64,000 nt of DNA, from positions 62,001-126,000 of the forward strand of contig NZ_BDFE01000015.1 in assembly GCF_001748225.1 (NCBI RefSeq), given 5' to 3'. Shown here in pieces: positions 35,246-44,536 of this stretch; the stretch's first letter is position 1; every line of letters starts with the position of its first letter. Under the pieces are notes generated by a model. The model saw only the letters and a program-made list of their open reading frames with translations, searched no databases and was not told where the DNA came from. The translations under genes and the position numbers were made by a program. This stretch comes from Desulfoplanes formicivorans. Lineage in GTDB: Bacteria; Desulfobacterota; Desulfovibrionia; Desulfovibrionales; Desulfomicrobiaceae.

Positions 35246-35274
35246 TATCTATCTTTGCATTGCGTTCTTGGCAA
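35246..35274 (-). promoter_or_regulatory. Probable sigma-70 promoter of the nrdD operon
   Basis: On the - strand TTGCCA (35269-35274) and TAGATA (35246-35251) are 17 bases apart, and transcription would start about 15 bases before the riboswitch closing stem. The rest of the 754-base gap, from 35275 to 35563, shows no gene or structure I can support. Confidence 0.55.
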
Positions 35275-35563
35275 TATCAATTCACACATACGTTCATGCA
35301 ATCCCACCATGCCTTTACCCAGGCTCGATATCCGAATGGCCTCTTTTCTTTCCAGAGCTGATTTATTTTTCCACAAGCATTACGCTTTTTTTCTGCTGAT
35401 ATCTCGCCATATCTTCATCTGACTCTTTGGAAGGACGATCGCAAGGTGTTTCTTCCCTGTTGTCGGGACAAGGGTTCAGCGTCCGAAACATTGGATACAA
35501 GGCCTATGTGCCGCATCCGCAGGCAGGCAGAGGCGGGCAGACTGCCACCGCTCCCTGGCACAT

Positions 35564-35607
35564 GAAAAAAACAAGGCAGGACCGCCCGAGGACGACCCTG
35601 CCTTGTT
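35564..35607 (-). terminator. Terminator of the qrcABCD operon
   Basis: On the - strand an 11-bp stem (AACAAGGCAGG arms, 35597-35607 and 35570-35580) is followed by seven T. It begins 28 bases after the qrcD stop. Confidence 0.85.
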
Positions 35608-35635
35608 ATATGATCATGTATCTTCCTGCAGGAAA

Positions 35636-36868
35636 CTAGGAGTTGAGCTCCTTTTCCTTGGGAAAGATGGGCAGATACCTGTAGGACAGGCTCATGAGCA
35701 ACGCACCATAGGCCACAATCATGAGGGACGTGGACCACTCTGCCCAGTTGGGAATATAGACGTTCCAGACATCAAAGGGCATGACCGGATGGGCCGAAGT
35801 CTGCACCGTCTGGACGAACCGATTGATGACAATGCCCGTACAGTTGAGCAGGGCCGCAAGGTACATCAGACCATGGATTTTGCGGATGGCCGGAACCACC
35901 AGCATGATGGCAGGAATGACCCCGCAAAAGAGCAGTTCGGTCCACAAAAGCCATTTGCCGTAGGCAAGGCCGTAGAACATCTGGTCAAAGGTCAGCCCCG
36001 CCTTGGGCAGCAGGCCATTGGCCCATGCCCACGTATCCAGAATCTTCCAGAATATGTAGAAGGCGAGCAAAAGACCGGAGATCTTGGCCATGAGTTCTTT
36101 GGTAGCGTCATCCACAAGCCTCTTGCCGGACATGAGCTCCATGAGCTTGTTCACCAACAGGGTAAAGGACGGACCCGAGGCAATGGCCGAGGCAATGAAC
36201 AGAAAGAAGGTCCACGGCCAGATGAAAAACCCTTCACGAAAGGCATAGGGACGGCCGAAAAGCACGCCGTACATGCCACCCAGGGAACCCTGATGGAAAA
36301 AGGACAGAAAGGTACCGATCCCTGCAAAAAGCGGCATGTACACATGGAAATTGTGGGCCAGATGATGCAGGAAACGATTCTTGTTGAGGACCCGGTTTTC
36401 CAGGATCAGGGGAACGTATTCGATGATCAGGACCGTACAGTAACAGGTGATACAGAAGATAACTTCCGTGAGCATGGAATGGACATTGGGATGCCAGTAT
36501 CCGAACCATGCCCGCAACGGCTGACCAATATCAAGGACCAGGACCATCATGGCTCCCGAATAGCAGAGGAACCCGATGATGACCGTGAGGTTGATGATGT
36601 TCTTGAGCTGGTCAATGCGCAGGATATACCGCAAAAACCCGGTAAAAAAGGCTCCGGCACCCAGGGCGATGACCGCCAGGTCAAAGGTGATCCACAAACC
36701 AAATCCGAAGTAGTTGTCCAGACCGGTCGTACCCAGTCCCTGCGAAAGGATGACATAGGCGCCGTAAAGTCCCCAGCCAAGGAAGATGCCCACAAATGCC
36801 AACCAGAGCAGAAACCTGCCAATTGAACACCGTTGTACCCCTTCGGGTATCCAAGCTTTATCAATCAT
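35636..36868 (-). CDS. qrcD: Menaquinone reductase Qrc, integral membrane subunit
   Basis: NrfD/PsrC-family membrane subunit that carries the menaquinone site of the Qrc complex. The 410-residue protein has about ten hydrophobic segments, beginning with FLLWLAFVGIFLGWGLYGAYVIL, and loops such as LDIGQPLRAWFGYWHPN and FFHQGSLGGMYGVLFGRPYAF typical of the family. It starts 3 bases after qrcC stops. The gene order qrcABCD and each subunit type match the complex described from Desulfovibrio vulgaris. Confidence 0.93.
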   Translation of the reverse strand: MIDKAWIPEGVQRCSIGRFLLWLAFVGIFLGWGLYGAYVILSQGLGTTGLDNYFGFGLWITFDLAVIALGAGAFFTGFLRYILRIDQLKNIINLTVIIGFLCYSGAMMVLVLDIGQPLRAWFGYWHPNVHSMLTEVIFCITCYCTVLIIEYVPLILENRVLNKNRFLHHLAHNFHVYMPLFAGIGTFLSFFHQGSLGGMYGVLFGRPYAFREGFFIWPWTFFLFIASAIASGPSFTLLVNKLMELMSGKRLVDDATKELMAKISGLLLAFYIFWKILDTWAWANGLLPKAGLTFDQMFYGLAYGKWLLWTELLFCGVIPAIMLVVPAIRKIHGLMYLAALLNCTGIVINRFVQTVQTSAHPVMPFDVWNVYIPNWAEWSTSLMIVAYGALLMSLSYRYLPIFPKEKELNS

Positions 36869-36871
36869 TGC

Positions 36872-37639
36872 CTACGCTCCCTTGGTCTTTTCGGTTTTGA
36901 GGTAGTTGTCACCCTGACGGCGGACCCACTCCCTTTTGGAATAGTAATAGACCTGCGGGTCAGTACCCAAACGCTCCAGGAGCCTGAACGCGTATTTTTC
37001 ATGGGCCATCTTGTAAACCGTGTGCTCGGGGTTGTTCAGATCGCCGAAATGCATGGCCCCGCTGGGACAGGCAGCCACACATGCCGGGATGTAATCGTTT
37101 TCTTCGAGATGCAGGGGATCACGTCCTTCGGCCCTGGCAAGCTCCTTGGCCTCGGCATACTTATGGTGGCAGAAGGTACATTTCTCGGCCACACCACGAG
37201 GACGTACGGACACGTTGGGAGTCAGGGTCTTTTCCATGCCCTCGGGCCAGATGGGATCATACCAGTTGAAGTACCGGGCATGGTAGGGGCAGGCGGCCAT
37301 GCAGTACCGGCAACCGATACAGCGGGGATAGATCTGGCTGACGATCCCGCCTTCCTCGTTCTTGTCAATGGCCGTAACCGGACAGACGGTCATGCACGAA
37401 GGTTTGCCGCACTGCATGCACGGACGGGGAAGATAGGCCACATCATGATCGGGATAGGCCTTGCCGTTGGTCAATTCGTACACAAGCATCCAAGAAAGCG
37501 TGCGCAGCTTGTTGGATGAATCAGTGGTAGGGGCAATATTGTTCTCGGCCTCGCAGGCAACCATACAGGCACCGCAGCCCGTACACTTGTCCAGGTCAAC
37601 GACCATGCCCCAGCGGATTTTCGATTCTTTATGCTCCAT
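36872..37639 (-). CDS. qrcC: Menaquinone reductase Qrc, iron-sulfur subunit
   Basis: A 255-residue ferredoxin-like subunit with four cysteine motifs: CTGCGACMVACEAEN, CMQCGKPSCMTVCP, CIGCRYCMAACPYHARYF, and CTFCHH...CVAACPSGAM. It wires the cytochrome QrcA and QrcB to the quinone site of QrcD. It has no signal peptide, so export to the periplasmic face is expected by co-transport with the twin-arginine QrcB. Third gene of the operon. Confidence 0.93.
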   Translation of the reverse strand: MEHKESKIRWGMVVDLDKCTGCGACMVACEAENNIAPTTDSSNKLRTLSWMLVYELTNGKAYPDHDVAYLPRPCMQCGKPSCMTVCPVTAIDKNEEGGIVSQIYPRCIGCRYCMAACPYHARYFNWYDPIWPEGMEKTLTPNVSVRPRGVAEKCTFCHHKYAEAKELARAEGRDPLHLEENDYIPACVAACPSGAMHFGDLNNPEHTVYKMAHEKYAFRLLERLGTDPQVYYYSKREWVRRQGDNYLKTEKTKGA

Positions 37640-37657
37640 TATGGACTACCTCTCTCC

Positions 37658-39709
37658 TTAGGCCCTGGTGATTTGTACCTGGGGATTGCCGAACAGGGAC
37701 ATACCGGTCCCGGGTTCAGGCTTTATTTCCATCAGCTTGTACACATTGTCGCCCTTGTTCTTGGCAAACTCGTCCCAGGCCGTGTGACCGAACCCGAGGG
37801 GCATGGCGACCACACCGGGCATGATGGATTCAGACAGGGAAACAACAGCCTGACAGGAACCGGCAGCGCTTCTGGCTACAATGGCCTGCCCGTCTCTGAC
37901 TCCGAGTTTGCCGGCCGTGGCCCTGTTCATCTGGGCGCACAGGATATTGTTCTTGAGTTCGGTGTCCCTGATGGTCAAAACGCCAAAGGGAGTCGTGGGC
38001 ATACCCGCTGTTCCCAGGTGCAGTTTGGCCATGGGAGCAAGCACGAGGTCGTCAGCAGCACGGGGAACCCCCAGGGCACGGAGACTCTCGTTCCACAGGG
38101 CCAGACCATAGCCGTTGGTGGAGGTTGCAGCCACCCAGGCCGTTCCCTCGACCAACTCGTCCCAATCGGCACCCAGGGCCTCGGCCTTGGCCTTGAGAGC
38201 ATCCTCAAAAGAGCTCACGCCCAGATCAATGCCTGTTGCTGCAGCCAGTTCCAGAAGCACGTCAGCAGCGGGCCGGGTGTCGAACACGGGCTCCACGATC
38301 GCCGGGGAAACCGTGTAATTGGCCTGTCCGGAACCAAAGGGTGTATATACGTCATCCATGGCCTCGAGAAAATAGGATGCAGGCAGGATGAGATCAGCCA
38401 TGGCAGCGGTTTCATCCATAAAGGTGGCAAAGCTGACCACAAAACCGCTTTTTTCCAGGGCCTTGGCGACCATATCGGGTTGCGGCAGGGCATAGGCGGG
38501 ATTGGCGTCCACAATGAGCGTCACCTTGGGGGCCTGGGCCTTGCCCTGGGCCACGGCCTGGACATATCCGGCCGCATCACGGGCAAGCAAGGTATCCCTG
38601 GCCGGTGCGTTGGCAACCACCTGCGGGGCAAAGGGAATATCCCTGACTCCTCCCCTGGCGTTGATCCGTCCAAGAAGCATGTTCAGGGCCAGCCCCATGG
38701 CCGCACCCATGGCATCCGAACCCTGGCCCATTTCCGAACCGGTAAGAACCAGCGGCCGCTTGGCCCGCATGAGTTCTTCGGCCATACGCTTCATGGTCGC
38801 TTCGGAAACCCCCGTTGCCTTGGCAATGCGGGAAGGCGGATTGGTGACCGTGACGAATTCGCTGAACGCGCCGTAGCCGGGCATATCCATGCCCTTGCCG
38901 GCCTTGATGAGATATGCCGCAATTCCCAGAGCCACAAGGGATTCACGCCCGGGCTTGCAGGCAACCCAGGTTTTGGACGGGATGGAGGTACCGGGCTTTT
39001 GCACCGCGCCCACATAGACATACGCGGCCTTGTTGGCGGCCATGGCCTTGCCGTTGCGGACAACCGTACCCCAGGATTCATTGATATCGCCACCCAGGCT
39101 GAGAACATAATCCGCGTTTTCCAGATCATAACCGGGCGTTCCCTGCCCACCAAGCATCTTCCAGGCGGTGACGGCCGGAGCGGTTTCACCAGACATGAGA
39201 AAACACTTGTCAGATCCCAGACCGGCCAGCAATCCGGCAAGAATGTCTGTCGTGGTTCCTGTTTCATCCCCGGTGATGGCGCAGACATCACTGCCCGCGC
39301 TCTTGACCTTGGCGGCCAGGAGTTTGCCGGCCTCGTCCCATGAAATGTTTTCAAATCCGTTGCCGGACTTCTTCATTGGCCCCTGAATGCGTGACGGGCT
39401 GTACAGCATCTGCACGCTGGCAACGCCCAGGGGATCAATGCCTCCCTGACTCAGGGGGTGGTCCGGATTGCCTCTGGCGGTAAAAGGGCGTCCTGCAGCG
39501 GTTTCAACCAGAATGCCATAGGCGTCGGAGCCAAACTTGCAGGCCACGGGCTTGTTCACCCGCTCGCCATACTGCAATTTGGGAATCCACGGCCAATTCT
39601 GGCTCCAGATGGAAACATCGTCCAGGAACTTCCATACCATGGGGGTACAGAGGATCCCGCCTGTGCCGCCAGCCAAAAACGCTATAAAACTTCTGCGATC
39701 AAGTCCCAT
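37658..39709 (-). CDS. qrcB: Menaquinone reductase Qrc, molybdopterin-oxidoreductase-like subunit
   Basis: A 683-residue periplasmic subunit with a twin-arginine signal (LDRRSFIAFLAGGTGG). The body follows the molybdopterin oxidoreductase fold (ENISWDEAGKLLAAKV; ADYVLSLGGDINESWG; LTGSEMGQGSDAMGAA; ADLILPASYFLEAMDD). No N-terminal cluster-binding cysteine motif and no obvious Cys/Sec/Ser metal ligand are seen, in keeping with QrcB lacking a molybdenum cofactor. Structural role in electron transfer inferred from the known complex. Confidence 0.93.
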   Translation of the reverse strand: MGLDRRSFIAFLAGGTGGILCTPMVWKFLDDVSIWSQNWPWIPKLQYGERVNKPVACKFGSDAYGILVETAAGRPFTARGNPDHPLSQGGIDPLGVASVQMLYSPSRIQGPMKKSGNGFENISWDEAGKLLAAKVKSAGSDVCAITGDETGTTTDILAGLLAGLGSDKCFLMSGETAPAVTAWKMLGGQGTPGYDLENADYVLSLGGDINESWGTVVRNGKAMAANKAAYVYVGAVQKPGTSIPSKTWVACKPGRESLVALGIAAYLIKAGKGMDMPGYGAFSEFVTVTNPPSRIAKATGVSEATMKRMAEELMRAKRPLVLTGSEMGQGSDAMGAAMGLALNMLLGRINARGGVRDIPFAPQVVANAPARDTLLARDAAGYVQAVAQGKAQAPKVTLIVDANPAYALPQPDMVAKALEKSGFVVSFATFMDETAAMADLILPASYFLEAMDDVYTPFGSGQANYTVSPAIVEPVFDTRPAADVLLELAAATGIDLGVSSFEDALKAKAEALGADWDELVEGTAWVAATSTNGYGLALWNESLRALGVPRAADDLVLAPMAKLHLGTAGMPTTPFGVLTIRDTELKNNILCAQMNRATAGKLGVRDGQAIVARSAAGSCQAVVSLSESIMPGVVAMPLGFGHTAWDEFAKNKGDNVYKLMEIKPEPGTGMSLFGNPQVQITRA

Positions 39710-39725
39710 AGTTCTTTATCCTCTT

Positions 39726-40271
39726 TTATTTATGGCACACATAGCAGGCATTACTGGCGCCGTTCTCGGCATGACAGCGCTCACACTGCCACATCTTCAT
39801 GGTCTGTTTGCTGTACCCGGTCAGTTTGTTTTCATAATAGACCGGCGGGGTATCCACTTCAGACATGTCCATGTGACAATCCGTACAATCGAGATCCGCA
39901 TGGGCCATATGCGAAAAGTACACGTTGTCGGGTTGCTTCTGGTAAACGAGCCATGGGACTTCCTTGCCTTGAGCCACATACTTCTCGACAAATTCGATTT
40001 CTGCGGGATCTTCGCTTACAGCCTCTTCATGACACTCGGCGCACTGTTCCGTTGTTGGCAACCCGGCATAGGATCCATCATCCCGAAAAGAGTGACACTC
40101 GTCACACCCCATGCCCTGATCCGAGACATGCACGTTGTGACTGAACCTGATCGGCTGTGTCTTTTCGGAAAAAACCAATTTGGGGTAGCCCCACCACCCC
40201 AACGCCACTGCCGCCACAAACCCAACTAAAAGGGGCAGCATGATGCAGCTTTTTTTTCTCCGCACGTTCAT
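39726..40271 (-). CDS. qrcA: Menaquinone reductase Qrc, multihaem cytochrome c subunit
   Basis: Membrane-anchored periplasmic cytochrome that accepts electrons from type I cytochrome c3. An N-terminal basic stretch (RRKKSC) and a hydrophobic segment (IMLPLLVGFVAAVALGWWGY) form the anchor. Five CxxCH motifs are visible: CDECH, CAECH, CTDCH, CERCH, CYVCH. The homologue in D. vulgaris is described as hexahaem, so one haem may be absent or bound atypically. GGAGGT ends 1 base before the ATG at 40271 but 7 bases before an in-frame GTG at 40265, which may be the true start. Confidence 0.92.
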   Translation of the reverse strand: MNVRRKKSCIMLPLLVGFVAAVALGWWGYPKLVFSEKTQPIRFSHNVHVSDQGMGCDECHSFRDDGSYAGLPTTEQCAECHEEAVSEDPAEIEFVEKYVAQGKEVPWLVYQKQPDNVYFSHMAHADLDCTDCHMDMSEVDTPPVYYENKLTGYSKQTMKMWQCERCHAENGASNACYVCHK

Positions 40272-40366
40272 TACCTCCATACCCGATTTCGCATCCTTTT
40301 CGTCGAGCCAAGGATACTGATTTGAAAAAAACATCCACCATTTGCCCGGCTAAAATTCGGGCACAC

Positions 40367-40394
40367 GTTATAGAACACCCCAAACGGGTGTCAA
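40367..40394 (-). promoter_or_regulatory. Sigma-70 promoter of qrcABCD
   Basis: On the - strand a perfect -35 TTGACA (40389-40394) and -10 TATAAC (40367-40372) are 16 bases apart, leaving a leader of about 90 bases before qrcA. No riboswitch or operator is recognised in the leader. Confidence 0.75.
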
Positions 40395-40466
40395 GCGCAA
40401 ATGAAAAAATTCACGATCTCAAGCCAAAGCACACGGTCTCGGACAGGGCCGGGATTCGCTGCCGGA

Positions 40467-41912
40467 TCATGACTTTTCTGCATCTCTGGGCTTGATTCTG
40501 CCGTACACATCATCAAAGCGGACAATGTCGTCCTCTTCCAGATAGGGACCGGTCTGGATCTCGATGATCTCCACAGGAACCCTGCCGGGATTGGCCAACC
40601 GGTGGGTGGCCGTCTTGGGAATATCAATGGACTGATTTTCCGTGAGCAGATACTCGGTATCATCAACCTCCACCTGGGCGGTGCCGGCAACAACCACCCA
40701 GTGTTCGCTGCGATGGTGATGCATCTGCTTGCTCAGCTTGGCCCCGGGCAACACCTCAAGACGCTTGATCTTGTAATAGGGACCTTCCTCAAGAATGGTA
40801 TAGCTCCCCCACGGACGGTAGACAGTGAGATGCGCCTCCACCAGACTGCTCTCTTCCTTCTTGAGCATCTCCACCACATTCTTGACCTTTTGGACTTCAC
40901 CCTTGTCACACACCAAAGTGGCGTCCCGGGTCTGGACCACCACCACATTGTCCAGTCCCACGGCAGCGAGCTTGCCGCCCGAAGAATAGAGCAGACTGTC
41001 CTTGCAATTCAGGGAAAGAACATTGCCGCTGACCACGCACCCGCTCTCGTCCTTGTCCCCCATCCGGTACAAGGCTTCCCAGTTGCCCAGATCGTCCCAG
41101 CCGAAATCGGCAGGCACCACGGCGATGCGCTCGGCACGTTCCATAATGCCGTAGTCAACGGATTCCTCGGGGATGGACCCGTACCCGTCTTCAAGGGGGC
41201 GCTGGTCACGACTCTCCCACCAGGCAAAAAGCTCGGGCTGGAATTGCTGCACAGCCTTCATAAAGGGCGCTATGCCGAACATGAACATCCCGCTGTTCCA
41301 GGAGTAGTTCCCGCTGGCCACAAAGGCCTCGGCACGCTTGCGGTCAGGTTTCTCCACAAACCGTTTGACCTCGAACCCGCCCGGTTCAAGGGGTTCGCCC
41401 TGTTCGATATAACCGTACCCGGTCTCGGCCTTGTCCGGGGTCACACCAAAGGTGACAAAATAATCCTTCTGGGCAAGCTCCTTGCCCAGAAGCAGGGCCT
41501 CCTGCCACCTGGCCTCGTCCCTGATCTCGTGGTCCGAAGGGAAAACAGCCACAACAGCCTGTTCATCCTGCATGGCAATACGGTCCATGGCCAGAATGAT
41601 GGCTGGCAGGGTGTTGCGTTTCATGGGCTCGCTCAGAACCTGCTGTTCCAGGGTGGGATTGATCTTCTTGAGCTGGGAACGGACCTCGAAAACATGTTCT
41701 TCGTTGGTCACCACCCAGATTTTCTCGGGCCCAAGGATGTTCAGCACCCGGGAAACCGTTTGCTGCAGCAGGGAAACGGTCCCATTGAGGGGAAGGAGCT
41801 GTTTGGGAAAAAGGGTGCGGGACAAGGGCCATAATCTGGTCCCGGAACCTCCCGCCAAAATCAGGGCGTGACAATTGTCCCAGGAATTGCTTGTTGCGGA
41901 TGCGTCACTCAT
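40467..41912 (-). CDS. manC: Mannose-1-phosphate guanylyltransferase / mannose-6-phosphate isomerase
   Basis: Bifunctional enzyme making GDP-mannose for polysaccharide synthesis. The 481-residue protein has the nucleotidyltransferase motif LAGGSGTRLWPLSR near the start, FVEKPDRKRAEAF for sugar binding, and a C-terminal cupin isomerase domain (YRPWGSYTILEEGPYYKIKR; QMHHHRSEHWVVVAGTA). Length fits AlgA/ManC. The ATG at 41912 has GAGG 9 bases upstream; another ATG two codons earlier is too close. It lies 66 bases downstream of rfbC on the same strand. Confidence 0.94.
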   Translation of the reverse strand: MSDASATSNSWDNCHALILAGGSGTRLWPLSRTLFPKQLLPLNGTVSLLQQTVSRVLNILGPEKIWVVTNEEHVFEVRSQLKKINPTLEQQVLSEPMKRNTLPAIILAMDRIAMQDEQAVVAVFPSDHEIRDEARWQEALLLGKELAQKDYFVTFGVTPDKAETGYGYIEQGEPLEPGGFEVKRFVEKPDRKRAEAFVASGNYSWNSGMFMFGIAPFMKAVQQFQPELFAWWESRDQRPLEDGYGSIPEESVDYGIMERAERIAVVPADFGWDDLGNWEALYRMGDKDESGCVVSGNVLSLNCKDSLLYSSGGKLAAVGLDNVVVVQTRDATLVCDKGEVQKVKNVVEMLKKEESSLVEAHLTVYRPWGSYTILEEGPYYKIKRLEVLPGAKLSKQMHHHRSEHWVVVAGTAQVEVDDTEYLLTENQSIDIPKTATHRLANPGRVPVEIIEIQTGPYLEEDDIVRFDDVYGRIKPRDAEKS

Positions 41913-41978
41913 GAGCATAAACCTCGTGTACCGTTGAAGTTTGTAGGAAAGTGTCAAGAGGTTGTCGCTTCATTCACG

Positions 41979-42539
41979 TCAGTAGGGGGTATAGACAAAA
42001 GGGGAATCAAAGTCCTTCATCAAGGGCAATCGCGTATCCTTTTCCGAAAGAATGGGCTCATCAACGGGCCAGGGGATGCCGATATCCGGATCGTCCCAGC
42101 GCAGGCCACCATCATGCTCCGGCGCATAAAACCCATCCACCTTGTACTGGAACTCGGTCATGGGCTCCAGGGTGACATAGCCGTGGGCAAAGCCCTTGGG
42201 TATGAGCATCTGCTTGAAATTTTTACCGGAAAGCTTTTCACCGTACCATTGGCCGTAGGTGGGAGAACCCTTGCGAACATCCACAACCACATCATAAACC
42301 GAGCCGCGGGTCACGCGTACCAGTTTGGCCTGGGCTGCCGGAGGCGTCTGAAAATGGAGGCCCCGAAGCACTCCCACCTGTTCTGACCGGGCATGGTTGT
42401 CCTGAACAAAATCGCAGTAAATACCATGGGCGATAAAATCCCGCTGGTTGTAGGTCTCCACGAAAAAGCCCCGATGATCCTGAAATACCTTGGGCTGGAT
42501 GACCCACAATCCCGGAAAACGTGTTGGTATGATTTCCAT
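41979..42539 (-). CDS. rfbC: dTDP-4-dehydrorhamnose 3,5-epimerase
   Basis: Third enzyme of dTDP-rhamnose synthesis. The 186-residue protein starts MEIIPTRFPGLWVIQPKVFQ and has the cupin motifs DHRGFFVETYN, DNHARSEQVGVLRGLHFQ with the catalytic His, GSVYDVVVDVRKGSPTYG, and IPKGFAHGYVTL. Length is as in RmlC. No strong ribosome site precedes the ATG; the long upstream frame to 42701 is Cys/Phe-rich and unlikely. Pairs with manC as a surface polysaccharide sugar unit. Confidence 0.94.
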   Translation of the reverse strand: MEIIPTRFPGLWVIQPKVFQDHRGFFVETYNQRDFIAHGIYCDFVQDNHARSEQVGVLRGLHFQTPPAAQAKLVRVTRGSVYDVVVDVRKGSPTYGQWYGEKLSGKNFKQMLIPKGFAHGYVTLEPMTEFQYKVDGFYAPEHDGGLRWDDPDIGIPWPVDEPILSEKDTRLPLMKDFDSPFVYTPY

Positions 42540-42712
42540 ATGTGCACCACAAGAAAGAGTAAGGAAAAAGGCCTTGTAACCCCATACCGGGACCGGCAAG
42601 GCTTCACGTGGCTGTAAACGAAAACAGGGGATGAAACAAGAAAAACAAGGGGGGAGAAAAAAGAAAATCCCGACCATTACTGGAACGGGACAGGGATGCA
42701 TGCATGAAATAA

Positions 42713-42803
42713 TGGCGGAGGGCTAGGGATTCGAACCCCAGATACCCGTGAAGGTATGCCGGTTTTCAAGACCGGTGCAATCAACCAACTCTGCCAGCCC
42801 TCC
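42713..42803 (-). tRNA. tRNA-Ser (anticodon UGA)
   Basis: The - strand folds as a class II tRNA: acceptor GGAGGGC/GCCCTCC, anticodon arm CGGTCTTGAAAACCG with anticodon TGA, a long variable arm (CATACCTTCACGGGTATC) and T arm GGGGTTCGAATCCC. CCA is encoded (42713-42715). Confidence 0.95.
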
Positions 42804-42814
42804 GGGCAAAAAAA

Positions 42815-42909
<95 letters not shown>

Positions 42910-42927
42910 TTGAACAGCGGAAGGCAG

Positions 42928-42956
42928 TACCTATCCAAATCACCCAGCATCGTCAA
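42928..42956 (-). promoter_or_regulatory. Promoter of the tRNA-Ser pair
   Basis: On the - strand TTGACG (42951-42956) and TAGGTA (42928-42933) are 17 bases apart, and the start point would be about 10 bases before the first tRNA. Confidence 0.6.
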
Positions 42957-43084
42957 CTCTCTTTTGCCGGTTTTCCCCCAAGATGATTTCTGGATAAGCG
43001 AACGGTTTTTTGCTATATGATTCTTTCTCGGTACTTTTCCAGCCACAAAAGCTGCAATCGCCCCACGCAACGAGGAAAATCATT

Positions 43085-44380
43085 TTGAATCGACCATGCA
43101 TCAACCTGGCCGTCGCCGGTTTCGGCACCGTGGGTACGGGTCTTGCCAAAGCCATCCGGGAAAACGCCGAATGGATAGGTCGCCGATTGGGAAAAACCCT
43201 TCGCATCCACACGGTTCTTGTGAGGGATATCCACAAGAACCGCTCCTTTATCCCCGATCCGGACACCGCATTCACCAGCGATCCCGAAACGTTTCTGAAC
43301 ACGCCGGATATCGATATCGTGGTGGAGCTCATGGGCGGGACCGGTCTGGCCCATGAAATCATTGCCAGATCTCTGACCATGGGCCGCTCCGTGGTCACGG
43401 CCAACAAGGCTCTGCTGGCCGAACATGGCAGTGAACTCTTTGCCCTGGCCGCTCGCAACCATGCCGGCTTGTACTACGAGGCCAGTGTTGCCGGCGGCAT
43501 TCCCATTGTCCAGACCCTCAAGGAAAGTCTGGCCGGGAACCGCATCAGGAATCTGCTGGGCATCCTCAACGGCACGGCCAACTACATCCTTTCGGAAATG
43601 ACTGCCAAGGGCCTTGATTTTCAGGATGCCCTGGCCATGGCCCAGGCCAAGGGGTATGCCGAAGCCGATCCCACCTTCGACATCCAGGGCATTGACGCGG
43701 CCCACAAGCTGACCCTGCTCATCCGTCTGGCCCATGGTCAGGACTATCCCTTTGCCGATCTCGCTGTAACCGGTATCTCCCAGGTCCAGGCCCTGGACAT
43801 CGCCCTGGGCGGAGAATTCGGATACAAGCTCAAACTTCTGGCCCAGGTTTCCCATACGTCGGGCAAACTTCTGGCAGGGGTGTTTCCCGCATTCATTGCC
43901 AAAAACCACATGCTCGCCAAGGTCGAAGGCCCCTTCAACTCCATCCTTCTGGAAGGCAATGTGGTGGGCCCCATCATGCTCTATGGCCAGGGCGCAGGGG
44001 ATCTGCCAACAGGCAGCGCTGTCCTGGCCGATATCATGGCCCTGGCCAAGAACCCCACCACGCCCAATAATACGGGTTTCCCCGAACCGGTCCTGCCAGC
44101 GGCAGACATCCTCGACCCCATGCTCTCCCTGTCCGGCCATTATTTCCGGTTTTCGGTTCAGGACAGACCCGGCGTGCTCTCGGCCATTGCGGGCATCATG
44201 GGCAACAATGCCATCAGCATTGCCCAGGCGGTCCAGAAACAAACGGACGATCCGGCCAAGGGGGTCTCCATTGTCTTTTTGACCCACAAGGCCCTGCTCA
44301 GGGATGTCAAAAAGGCCATGACCGAAATCGATGCATGCGATTTCATCATGGCCCCCACCGTGCATTACAGGATTGTTTGA
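43085..44380 (+). CDS. hom: Homoserine dehydrogenase
   Basis: Reduces aspartate semialdehyde to homoserine for threonine and methionine synthesis. The 431-residue protein has the NAD(P) motif VAGFGTVGTGLA, VVTANKALLAEHG, YEASVAGGIPIVQTL, GILNGTANYIL and a C-terminal ACT domain (YFRFSVQDRPGVLSAIAGIMG) for feedback control. I choose the TTG at 43085, which follows GAGGA by eight bases; the open frame runs on to an ATG at 43010 but those 25 residues are not conserved in type. The next gene is the proposed homoserine kinase. Confidence 0.93.
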   Translation: MNRPCINLAVAGFGTVGTGLAKAIRENAEWIGRRLGKTLRIHTVLVRDIHKNRSFIPDPDTAFTSDPETFLNTPDIDIVVELMGGTGLAHEIIARSLTMGRSVVTANKALLAEHGSELFALAARNHAGLYYEASVAGGIPIVQTLKESLAGNRIRNLLGILNGTANYILSEMTAKGLDFQDALAMAQAKGYAEADPTFDIQGIDAAHKLTLLIRLAHGQDYPFADLAVTGISQVQALDIALGGEFGYKLKLLAQVSHTSGKLLAGVFPAFIAKNHMLAKVEGPFNSILLEGNVVGPIMLYGQGAGDLPTGSAVLADIMALAKNPTTPNNTGFPEPVLPAADILDPMLSLSGHYFRFSVQDRPGVLSAIAGIMGNNAISIAQAVQKQTDDPAKGVSIVFLTHKALLRDVKKAMTEIDACDFIMAPTVHYRIV

Positions 44381-44536
44381 TCACGGGAATAAGAGCCGCG
44401 TACCCTTCGGCCAGACGTAAGCCGAAACAGCCGGTCCTGTCGGACGTTCCCATGCCCACGGCATGACAACGCACCTGTACGCATCCATGCACCCGATAAC
44501 GCATGCACAAGCATGTACAACCCCATCCATTCCTTC

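Noticed and set aside
37631-39343. 570-codon + strand ORF across qrcB
   Set aside because: Antisense shadow of qrcB, which has a twin-arginine signal and a family fold.
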